Shown here piece by piece: positions 42,390 through 50,166 of a stretch of DNA of 53,197 nucleotides. The notes under the pieces are model-generated. The model did not search any database, was not told the origin of the DNA, and saw nothing but the letters and a program-made list of their open reading frames with translations. The translations under genes were made by a program, and so were the position numbers. The stretch spans positions 1-53,197 of the forward strand of contig CAKZTD010000264.1 of NCBI GenBank assembly GCA_937921595.1, written 5' to 3'. The first letter of the stretch is position 1. The number at the start of each line of letters is the position of its first letter. The stretch is from an uncultured Saprospiraceae bacterium. GTDB taxonomy: Bacteria; Bacteroidota; Bacteroidia; Chitinophagales; Saprospiraceae.

Positions 42390-44807
42390 CTAACTTACAG
42401 GCTCTTCCTGTCTCACTCTCACCTGAAGGAAATTGCCTAATTTCTGAATCTCTTCTTGCCATTCCTGATTGGCAAATACCCAAGTCCCTTGTTTAAATCC
42501 TTTCATCATTGCAAAGTAAAGATTTTGGCTTTTCCAAATATTGGGCCTTAGCTCCAAAGCCTGTAATACTTCAAAAACTGCATTGAGTTTTTGAAGTTCT
42601 TTTAGATTGACTTCAGAATCATTTATCTTTTCTAATGTCTTGAGAATAGCTGCTCCTGCTTTGTGATTTAGAGAATCTATATCATTGATTGGGAGGTTCC
42701 ATTTTTTGATTTCCAATGCTAATCGACTCAGTAAACTCAAGTTGATACTTGCTTGTCCAAAAACATTTTCCAAATCAGTGTTGACTACATTTTGAACTGC
42801 ATCCGTGTAAGTTGCAGGAACAGGGATACCGCTGTTCTGAATACCCGTCATTAACTGATAATTATCATTATAAATTTCCCTAAAAGTATTCTCTGCTTGT
42901 CGCAAACTCTTTTCCGTAATTTGCTGAAGGATTTTTCTTTTTTCATCTCGGAACAAATGCCAGATGGTATATTTTTTTGAACCAAAATATTCTTGCATGT
43001 ATGCAATCACCTCACCGAGGTTTGTGCTTTTAAAAGCAGTAATAATATTATTTTGCATCTCGTCGAACTGCTCACGATCCATGTCAAAAGCTAGATTTCC
43101 AATCATGTTTTGTTGACCGAGATAGAGCACAGCAAAACTAAAATGTTTAGTAGAGCAAGTGACCTTGGAAGTCATGGTTGTTCGACCGATTGCAAGTTTT
43201 TGAAGACCCGCATCAATGCGTTTGAATACTTCGGTTTTCGCTGAATAATTAAACAGTGAAAGTTCTTCCGGATTTTTTTCAAAAATAGAAGCAATCGCGA
43301 AATGCATACCGGCACGATCCAATCCAACTGCTGATGGAACGATGTGTTCTTTATAGGAAGTCGCTCCGTTTTCGTGGACATTACTTGGAGCAGCTTCTAG
43401 TTTTTTGATAAATTCCGGATGGTAATCTTTACCTGAAATCAACTCTGCATAATGCATTGCTCTTAAAGCGTATTGTAAAATCTGATTGGTTTCAATTCCT
43501 GAAATTTCATCAAAAAACCATCCACAACTGGAGTACATCAATATTGCATTTCTTTGCATTTCCAAAAGGCGAAGCAATTTAGTTTTGTTTGCTTCAGAAG
43601 GATGAGATTTACAATTTTCTTTTATAAAATAATTGACGGTGTGTTCATTTCTATTGACCAATACATTGATGTATTCGTTTCTTGCTTTCCAAGAATCTTT
43701 GAAAATCTTTTTTCCTTCTTTTTCAAAAATCGGAATTAATTGATCTCGTAACCAATCCAAGGTGTCTCGAAGAGGTTTTCTCCATCGCTGATTCCATTCT
43801 GGTTTACCTCCGGTTTTACAACCGCAATCTGCTCGCCATCGTTCAACACCATGAGCACAAGACCAAGAGCTGTTTTCATGAATCTGAACTTCGTAAGTTG
43901 GTGGAAATTTTTCTAGATAAGCGCCATAATTTATGATCGTTGCTTCGCCACTTTCTTCTATCGTATTCAGACAATCGGCCAATGCCATTTCACCATAACG
44001 ATGATGATGGCCATAACTTTCACCGTCGGTTGCAATATGGACCAATTGAGGTTCATCCCGATCTTCGAAACCATCCATTAATCGATTAGCAAAATTCTTC
44101 CCATTATTTAAAATGCCTTTGAAAGCCACTTCTTGAGAAAGGCTTCCATCATAGAAAAACAAAGCAATGCTTTTTCCGGAAGGGAGTTTACAAAGATATG
44201 GACGTCGAGGGTCAATACCATCTTGCCAGTCTTGAGTTCCTATTCTTCTAAAAGATTTAGCTTGTCGAGGAGCGAGGATCGTATATTTTATATCATGAGC
44301 AGCGAGCACTTCCAGAGTATCAGTGTTAGCGGCGGTTTCAGCTAGCCACATGCCTTCTGGTTTTCGACTATAGCGATATTCAAAATCTCGAATTCCCCAG
44401 ATAACCTGCGTGTGTTTATCTTTTTCATTGGCCAAGGGAAGAATCAGATGACTATGCACTTGCGCAATGGCCGATCCATGTCCATTAAAACGCTCCATTG
44501 ATTTTTGATCGGATTGTAGGATCGAATGATAAGTCGAAGGATCAGCTTTTTCCATCCAACTCAATAGGGTAGGACCGAAATTATGACTAATTCGAGTATA
44601 ATTGTTATAGATTTTTTTAATAAAACCTTCATTGTCTAAAATCCGAGCTGCCGAATTTGGAGCATAGCACTCAAAATTAATTCGCTCATTCCAGTCATGG
44701 AAAGGTTTTGCACTGTCCTGTAGTTCAACAAATTCCAACCAGGCGTTTTCTCTTGGTGGCTGATAATAATGGCCGTGGATGCAGATGTATTTATTTATGT
44801 TACTCAT
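42390..44807 (-). CDS. Glycoside hydrolase family 57 protein with DUF3536
   Basis: 805 residues, no signal peptide. N-terminal GH57 domain opening with YICIHGHYYQPPRENAWLE, HDWNERINFECYAPNSAARI, SHNFGPTLLSW, and MWLAETAANTDTLEVLAAHDI, in which the Glu of the WLAE segment corresponds to the region of the GH57 nucleophile; later VHIATDGESYGHHHRYGEMAL. The middle and C-terminal portions (from about 330) form the DUF3536 region, with HENGATSYKEH and helical segments. GH57 enzymes act on alpha-glucans such as glycogen or starch; what this subfamily cuts has not been settled. It would be cytosolic. No sugar-related genes are adjacent. Confidence 0.9.
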   Translation of the reverse strand: MSNINKYICIHGHYYQPPRENAWLEFVELQDSAKPFHDWNERINFECYAPNSAARILDNEGFIKKIYNNYTRISHNFGPTLLSWMEKADPSTYHSILQSDQKSMERFNGHGSAIAQVHSHLILPLANEKDKHTQVIWGIRDFEYRYSRKPEGMWLAETAANTDTLEVLAAHDIKYTILAPRQAKSFRRIGTQDWQDGIDPRRPYLCKLPSGKSIALFFYDGSLSQEVAFKGILNNGKNFANRLMDGFEDRDEPQLVHIATDGESYGHHHRYGEMALADCLNTIEESGEATIINYGAYLEKFPPTYEVQIHENSSWSCAHGVERWRADCGCKTGGKPEWNQRWRKPLRDTLDWLRDQLIPIFEKEGKKIFKDSWKARNEYINVLVNRNEHTVNYFIKENCKSHPSEANKTKLLRLLEMQRNAILMYSSCGWFFDEISGIETNQILQYALRAMHYAELISGKDYHPEFIKKLEAAPSNVHENGATSYKEHIVPSAVGLDRAGMHFAIASIFEKNPEELSLFNYSAKTEVFKRIDAGLQKLAIGRTTMTSKVTCSTKHFSFAVLYLGQQNMIGNLAFDMDREQFDEMQNNIITAFKSTNLGEVIAYMQEYFGSKKYTIWHLFRDEKRKILQQITEKSLRQAENTFREIYNDNYQLMTGIQNSGIPVPATYTDAVQNVVNTDLENVFGQASINLSLLSRLALEIKKWNLPINDIDSLNHKAGAAILKTLEKINDSEVNLKELQKLNAVFEVLQALELRPNIWKSQNLYFAMMKGFKQGTWVFANQEWQEEIQKLGNFLQVRVRQEEPVS

Positions 44808-45008
44808 TTCTTATATTTTAGACTTTTATTGTGTCTGTCAAATGGATGAATATGCGATAAAACGAAGCTTTAAGAGCTTTTTCTCTAGATATTAAAGTAA
44901 AGTTAAAAGAATGTCTTCGATTTGATGCGATTCTAAATATTAATACCTTCAAATCTTGGTAAGAGTTTGTACTTTTAAGCTCTTTTCAAAGTTTTAAATA
45001 CGATTTCT

Positions 45009-47516
45009 ATGTTTAAAAGATACATTGTACTTGTACTGATCTGCTCTGTTTTTCTTGGAAATAACCTGAATGCTCAGGCACCGAAGAAACTAAACTCTTC
45101 TGAAATCCATGAAGGAATAAAAAAATTGAACGTTTTAGGGACTGCACTTTATTTGGCTGCACATCCTGATGACGAGAATACCCGCCTGATTGCTTATATG
45201 TCTAACCATCTTCGGATGAATACTGCTTACCTTTCCTTAACCCGTGGTGATGGAGGACAAAATTTGATTGGTCCAGAGATTAGAGAATTACTAGGCGTGA
45301 TTCGAACGCAGGAATTGTTAGGTGCTCGAAGTGTCGATGGTGGAAAACAAATGTTTACCAGAGCCAATGACTTCGGATATTCTAAACATCCAGACGAAAC
45401 TTTGGCAATTTGGAATAAAGATGAGGTGATGTCTGATGTGATTTGGGCAATTCGAAAATTCAAACCGGATGTAATTGTGAATCGATTTGATCACCGATCT
45501 CCGGGTAAGACCCATGGACACCATACTTCATCAGCGATGCTTTCTTTTGAAGCTTTTGAAATGGCGGGTGATCCGAAAGTTTATCCAGAGCAATTAAAAC
45601 ATGTAGATGTTTGGCAACCACAGCGATTATTTTTCAATACCTCTTGGTGGTTTTATGGAAGTCGTGAGAAATTCGCATCTGCTGATAAATCAAGAATGTT
45701 GAGTGTGGATGTTGGAACTTACTATCCTTTAAAAGGAAAATCCAATAATGAGATTGCTGCAGAAGCACGATCTATGCATAAGTGTCAGGGATTTGGTTCT
45801 ACTGGAAATCGTGGTTCGCAAAGTGAATACATGGAATTGTTAAAAGGAGATATGCCAAAAAGCAAAGAAAATCCTTTTGCAGGAATTAATACTTCTTGGA
45901 CCCGTGTAAATAATGGAGGAGAGATCGGAACATTGGTTTCTAAAATAGATCAAAAATTCAAACATGATAATCCAGCAGCTAGTGTACCAGATTTGATTGA
46001 AGTTTATAAAAAAATCGAACGACTTAAAGATGGGTATTGGAAGGAGATCAAACTTGAAGAAACAAAAGATTTGATCAGAGCTTGCCTTGGAATGTATATT
46101 GAAGCAGTTGCAAATGAAGCTTCAGCAACGCCAGGTCAAGAAATTGAATTGGCTATTGAAGCGATTAACAGAACAGATATTGACGTTCAATTGAACAGTG
46201 TTTCTTATATGCCAATGAGCATGGATTCCACTTTGAATCTAAATATGGATGGTAATCAGGAGTATAAATTTTATAAAAAAATAAAACTTCCTGCGGACAT
46301 GCCTTTGACGACACCTTATTGGTTGAATGGTAAAGCTTCACTTGGAATGTATGATGTAGCCGATCAGCAATTGAGAGGTTTGCCGGAAACGCCAAGGTCT
46401 TTTAAAGTACGTTTCAATATGAAAATTGATGGTACGCCATTTAATTTTACACTGCCAGTCGTTTACAAAAAGAATGATCCAGTAGACGGAGAAGTGTATC
46501 AACCATTTGAAGTTATTCCTCCTGTTTTTTCAAATATCGAAGAGAAGGTTTATGTCTTTCCTAGTGATCAGCCACAGACCGTGAAAGTACTGGTGAAATC
46601 TGGTCGTTCCAATGTAAAAGGAAAAGTACAACTTTGTCATCCGGAAACCTGGAAAGTGGAACCAGCATTTGTTGAAATTGATTTGGGATTGAAAGGAGCA
46701 GAACAAACCATTGATTTTAAAGTCTTTCCTTCCAAAAATCAAGAAGTGAATTTTATTGTTCCGATGGTCAATGTCGATGGAGTAGAGTATACCAATGGTG
46801 TAACCGTTATCGAGTATGATCATATACCTACGCAGACTGTTTTACAAGATGCTTCTTCAAAAGTAGTCAAAGTAGATTTGCAAAAAGCGGGTGATAAGGT
46901 GGCTTACATCATGGGCGCAGGAGATGAGATTCCGGTAAATTTGGAACAGATTGGTTATGATGTAACGATTTTAGAAGACAAAGAAATTACTGTTGAAAAT
47001 CTTAAAAAATACGATGCACTGATTATGGGTGTTCGAGCTTATAATACGGTTGATCGTTTAAAATATCATCAAGATAAATTGATGAAGTATGTAGAGGAAG
47101 GAGGAACAATGATTGTTCAGTATAATACGACTCGTCGATTGAAAATAAAAGACCTTGGACCTTATCCGTTAAAACTTTCCAGAGATCGAGTAGCCATGGA
47201 AGATGCGGAAGTTCGATTTTTAAAACCAGAACATCCTGTCTTAAATTTTCCAAATAAAATCACTCAAAAAGATTTTGAAGGATGGGCACAAGAGCGAGGA
47301 TTATATTTCCCTAATGAATGGGATGAAAAATACGAAGCGATATTGTCTTCAAACGATAAAGGAGAAGATCCGAAGGATGGAGGCTTGCTCATTGCCAAAT
47401 ATGGTAAAGGGCATTACATCTACACCGGTTATTCTTGGTTTAGAGAATTACCAGCAGGTGTACCTGGAGCGTATCGATTATTTGCGAATTTAATTTCTAT
47501 AGGAAAACAACCGTAA
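45009..47516 (+). CDS. Secreted PIG-L family deacetylase (LmbE-like)
   Basis: 835 residues, signal peptide (FLGNNLNAQ). N-terminal deacetylase domain with the zinc site AAHPDDENTRLIAY (His and Asp ligands) and HGHHTSSAM (third His ligand), and the family-typical YLSLTRGDGGQN, LLGVIRTQELLGA, DVIVNRFDHRS. The middle contains immunoglobulin-like strands (residues about 360-600); the C-terminal ~200 residues look like a class I amidotransferase/ThuA fold (YDALIMGVRAYN, YVEEGGTMIVQYNTT, KGHYIYTGYSWFRELPAG). PIG-L enzymes remove acetyl from GlcNAc-containing molecules. This secreted architecture is widespread in Bacteroidota; its substrate is unknown, perhaps polysaccharides taken in as food. Confidence 0.88.
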   Translation: MFKRYIVLVLICSVFLGNNLNAQAPKKLNSSEIHEGIKKLNVLGTALYLAAHPDDENTRLIAYMSNHLRMNTAYLSLTRGDGGQNLIGPEIRELLGVIRTQELLGARSVDGGKQMFTRANDFGYSKHPDETLAIWNKDEVMSDVIWAIRKFKPDVIVNRFDHRSPGKTHGHHTSSAMLSFEAFEMAGDPKVYPEQLKHVDVWQPQRLFFNTSWWFYGSREKFASADKSRMLSVDVGTYYPLKGKSNNEIAAEARSMHKCQGFGSTGNRGSQSEYMELLKGDMPKSKENPFAGINTSWTRVNNGGEIGTLVSKIDQKFKHDNPAASVPDLIEVYKKIERLKDGYWKEIKLEETKDLIRACLGMYIEAVANEASATPGQEIELAIEAINRTDIDVQLNSVSYMPMSMDSTLNLNMDGNQEYKFYKKIKLPADMPLTTPYWLNGKASLGMYDVADQQLRGLPETPRSFKVRFNMKIDGTPFNFTLPVVYKKNDPVDGEVYQPFEVIPPVFSNIEEKVYVFPSDQPQTVKVLVKSGRSNVKGKVQLCHPETWKVEPAFVEIDLGLKGAEQTIDFKVFPSKNQEVNFIVPMVNVDGVEYTNGVTVIEYDHIPTQTVLQDASSKVVKVDLQKAGDKVAYIMGAGDEIPVNLEQIGYDVTILEDKEITVENLKKYDALIMGVRAYNTVDRLKYHQDKLMKYVEEGGTMIVQYNTTRRLKIKDLGPYPLKLSRDRVAMEDAEVRFLKPEHPVLNFPNKITQKDFEGWAQERGLYFPNEWDEKYEAILSSNDKGEDPKDGGLLIAKYGKGHYIYTGYSWFRELPAGVPGAYRLFANLISIGKQP

Positions 47517-47524
47517 TTCATCAG

Positions 47525-47563
47525 GTGAAGAGTGAGAGGTGAGGGGCGAATGTTGCTCTTCAC
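47525..47563. terminator. Weak hairpin after the PIG-L gene
   Basis: GTGAAGAG (47525-47532) and CTCTTCAC (47556-47563), perfect 8-bp stem with a 23-nt purine-rich loop. No T run, so termination is doubtful. Confidence 0.35.
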
Positions 47564-47596
47564 GAATCAGGAATTGCCTCATACAAAATATAAAAC

Positions 47597-48106
47597 ATGA
47601 GATTATTAGTTTCGATTTTACTATTAAGTTTTGCTGGGAATCTATCGGCACAAGATGCATTTATTGAAGAGTATAAAAAGAAGTGGAAGAATGCTTCTGA
47701 GTATACGATCGAGATGGCGGAGATGATGCCAGAAGATAAATACGATTTTAAACCTATCGAAGGCTCTCGAAGTTTCAAAGAACAATTGATGCATATGATG
47801 AGCAATATGGTTTGGTTAAGTTCAAGCTATTTAGCAGAGGATAGTTTTGAAAGAGATCTAAAGAAAAAAGATTATAGTAAAGCAGAAATAATCGCATTGT
47901 TAAAAGAGACCACCGAATTTGCATCAAACACCATTAATAATTTGACCGTCAAAGACCTTGAAAAAGAAGTAGAATTTTTTGCTGGGCCAATGTCGAAAAG
48001 ACAAATTATGGTATTGATGAATGATCACTTAACGCATCATCGTGGACAAATTATCGTATACTTGCGTATGAATAGTGTGAAGCCTCCGAGATATCGGGGA
48101 TGGTAG
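47597..48106 (+). CDS. Exported DinB-like protein
   Basis: 169 residues. Signal peptide (LLSFAGNLSAQ), then a four-helix bundle of the DinB/YfiT type with the metal-binding histidine set: His66 in FKEQLMHMMSNMVWLSS and His144/His148 in NDHLTHHRGQIIVYLRMN. The end reads KPPRYRGW, a frequent tail in this family. DinB proteins are thiol-transferase- or metal-binding folds; most have no known substrate. The exported form is common in Bacteroidota. It follows the PIG-L gene by 80 nt and could share its transcript. Confidence 0.88.
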   Translation: MRLLVSILLLSFAGNLSAQDAFIEEYKKKWKNASEYTIEMAEMMPEDKYDFKPIEGSRSFKEQLMHMMSNMVWLSSSYLAEDSFERDLKKKDYSKAEIIALLKETTEFASNTINNLTVKDLEKEVEFFAGPMSKRQIMVLMNDHLTHHRGQIIVYLRMNSVKPPRYRGW

Positions 48107-48114
48107 ATCAAGTC

Positions 48115-48197
48115 AACAGAGTATTAAGTTGTCAAGTTAACAATAATGGAAATCCATTGTTCACTTACTAGCTTATTTTCGTGTTAACTTTTAAATT
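48115..48197. repeat. Hairpin repeat element after the DinB-like gene
   Basis: AAGTTAACA (48134-48142) and TGTTAACTT (48182-48190) form an outer stem, with AATGG-AAAT-CCATT as an inner hairpin. Shares AACAGAGTATTA, six bases, CAAGTTA(a/g)CA, and a CTAGCTT(a/g)TT word with the hairpin at 42319-42369. Confidence 0.6.
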
Positions 48198-48219
48198 AGT
48201 AAAAAACCAATAGTAGAAA

Positions 48220-48363
48220 ATGGAAGCGAAAAAACCAGAAGAAACATTCATCGATGCACCTCCACCTATCATGGGGAGTTGGAAACGATTATATTTGTTC
48301 GTTTTAATCCTGCATACACTTCTGATCTTTGTATTTTATCTTTTTACAAAAGCCTATTCTTAA
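48220..48363 (+). CDS. Small single-span membrane protein paired with a sodium symporter
   Basis: 47 residues: a short charged N-terminus (MEAKKPEETFIDAPPPIMG), then one hydrophobic span of about 22 residues from LYLFVLILHTLLIF onward, ending in KAYS. The stop is 19 nt before the start of the sodium:solute symporter, so they are very likely cotranscribed and possibly one complex. I recall comparable small proteins with a PP.xGSW motif next to symporters in Bacteroidota. Too short for most gene callers. Confidence 0.7.
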   Translation: MEAKKPEETFIDAPPPIMGSWKRLYLFVLILHTLLIFVFYLFTKAYS

Positions 48364-48382
48364 GACTCAAATCCCCCTATAA

Positions 48383-50134
48383 ATGCATACAACAGACTGG
48401 ATTGTGATGCTCGTTACACTATTAGGAATTGTTGCCTATGGTGTTTGGAAAACTCGAAATGTAAATAGTACCGAAAGTTATATTCTTGGAGACCGCGAAT
48501 TGAAGTGGTATACGATTGGCTTGTCGATCATGGCGACTCAGGCTTCGGCAATTACCTTTTTGTCAACTCCTGGTCAGGCCTTTGATGATGGGATGCGATT
48601 TGCGCAATTCTATTTTGGATTACCGATAGCGATGGTGATTTTGGCTGTATTTGTTTTGCCGATATTTTATCGACTCAAAGTGTATACGGCATACGAATAT
48701 TTGGAACAGCGTTTTGATTTAAAAGTACGACGATTTACCGCATTGCTATTTTTGATGGGTAGAGGATTAGCAGCAGGGATTACGATTTATGCACCTGCAA
48801 TCATACTTTCAATCATACTAGATTGGAATCTGGACTTGACCATTTTATTAATCGGAATAGTCGTGATTTGTTATACTATGTTTGGTGGAACAACGGCGGT
48901 GAGTCAAACTCAAAAGACACAAATGATTGTGATCTTGAGTGGAATATTTATAGCCTTTTTGTATTTGATTTATAGCTTGCCTCAAGACGTATCTTTTGGA
49001 AATGCAGTTGGTGTAGCAGGTAAAATGGGGAAATTGAATATTGTAGATTTTGAATTCGATTTATCGAATAAATACAATATGTGGTCGGCCTTGTTAGGAG
49101 GTACCTTTTTGTTCCTCTCTTATTTTGGAACAGACCAAAGTCAGGTACAGCGATACCTTTCCGGAAAAACATTGACAGAAAGTCGATTAGGTTTGATGTT
49201 CAACGGGATCTTTAAAGTGCCGATGCAGTTTATGATTTTGTTTGTAGGGATTATGGTTTTTATGTTTTATCAATTTGAAAAACCTCCGGTGCATTTCAAT
49301 CCATCGAATTTGAAAGTTCTTTCAGAAACTCCTGGATATGATGACCAATTAGATACTTACCAAGGTGAATTTGATAAGGTATTTGACGAGAAACAGATTG
49401 AGATTCGGAACTTGATTTCTGCTATTGATGCGGATGATCAATCATCGATTACAAATGCTCAAGGCAAATTGAAAAGATTAAATAGTCAGGATAGTTTAAT
49501 TAGAAGTGGTGTTGATGGTTTAATAAAAAACTATTCAAAAGAGTATGACAAGAAATTAGATACTGAAGATAATGATTATGTTTTTATTTCTTATGTAACT
49601 AAATATTTACCGAAAGGACTAGTTGGATTATTATTAGCGGTGATCTTTGCAGCGGCTATGTCCTCTGTTGCTTCAGAGTTGAGTGCTTTGGCAAGTTGTA
49701 CAACCGTTGACTTTTATAAAAGAGGATATGGTGAAGAAAAATCAGATAGGCATTATCTAAATGCTACTAAAATGTTCACATTGATGTGGGGATGTCTGGC
49801 TTTATTGTTTGCCTCAACGGCCTCTATGTATGATAATTTAATAGAGTTTGTAAACATTATAGGTTCTCTATTTTATGGGACAATACTAGGCGTTTTCGTA
49901 GTCGCATTTTTTATGAAAAAAATTGGCTCGAATGCAGTCTTCGCAGCAGCGATTATTGGAGAGGTTGCTGTAGTTAGTATTTTTACACTTGGAAAGCTAG
50001 GTTACTTTAATCTACCTTATCTTTACTTAAATTTGATTGGTTGTTTGATTGTTGTTTTGCTGTCTTTGTTGTTTCAGCAATTTAATAATCCTCCAGCCCA
50101 TGATAAAAACAAGGATGGAATTTTGGATGCCTGA
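48383..50134 (+). CDS. Sodium:solute symporter (SSS family)
   Basis: 583 residues with about 13 hydrophobic segments. Family motifs: TESYILGDRELKWYTIGLSIMATQASAITFLSTPGQAFDDG near the start, FYRLKVYTAYEYLEQRF, and the family segment GGTTAVSQTQKTQMIVI, with the later LPKGLVGLLLAVIFAAAMSSVASELSAL. About 100 hydrophilic residues (residues 300-405, including ETPGYDDQLDTYQGEFDKVF) are inserted between membrane segments 8 and 9; this lies on one face of the membrane and may bind a partner. Substrates in this group range from sugars and sialic acid to inositol; nothing here decides it. The 47-residue membrane protein immediately upstream is probably its partner. Confidence 0.92.
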   Translation: MHTTDWIVMLVTLLGIVAYGVWKTRNVNSTESYILGDRELKWYTIGLSIMATQASAITFLSTPGQAFDDGMRFAQFYFGLPIAMVILAVFVLPIFYRLKVYTAYEYLEQRFDLKVRRFTALLFLMGRGLAAGITIYAPAIILSIILDWNLDLTILLIGIVVICYTMFGGTTAVSQTQKTQMIVILSGIFIAFLYLIYSLPQDVSFGNAVGVAGKMGKLNIVDFEFDLSNKYNMWSALLGGTFLFLSYFGTDQSQVQRYLSGKTLTESRLGLMFNGIFKVPMQFMILFVGIMVFMFYQFEKPPVHFNPSNLKVLSETPGYDDQLDTYQGEFDKVFDEKQIEIRNLISAIDADDQSSITNAQGKLKRLNSQDSLIRSGVDGLIKNYSKEYDKKLDTEDNDYVFISYVTKYLPKGLVGLLLAVIFAAAMSSVASELSALASCTTVDFYKRGYGEEKSDRHYLNATKMFTLMWGCLALLFASTASMYDNLIEFVNIIGSLFYGTILGVFVVAFFMKKIGSNAVFAAAIIGEVAVVSIFTLGKLGYFNLPYLYLNLIGCLIVVLLSLLFQQFNNPPAHDKNKDGILDA

Positions 50135-50166
50135 GAATGATTTGTCTAAGGAGGTACATAAAAAAT

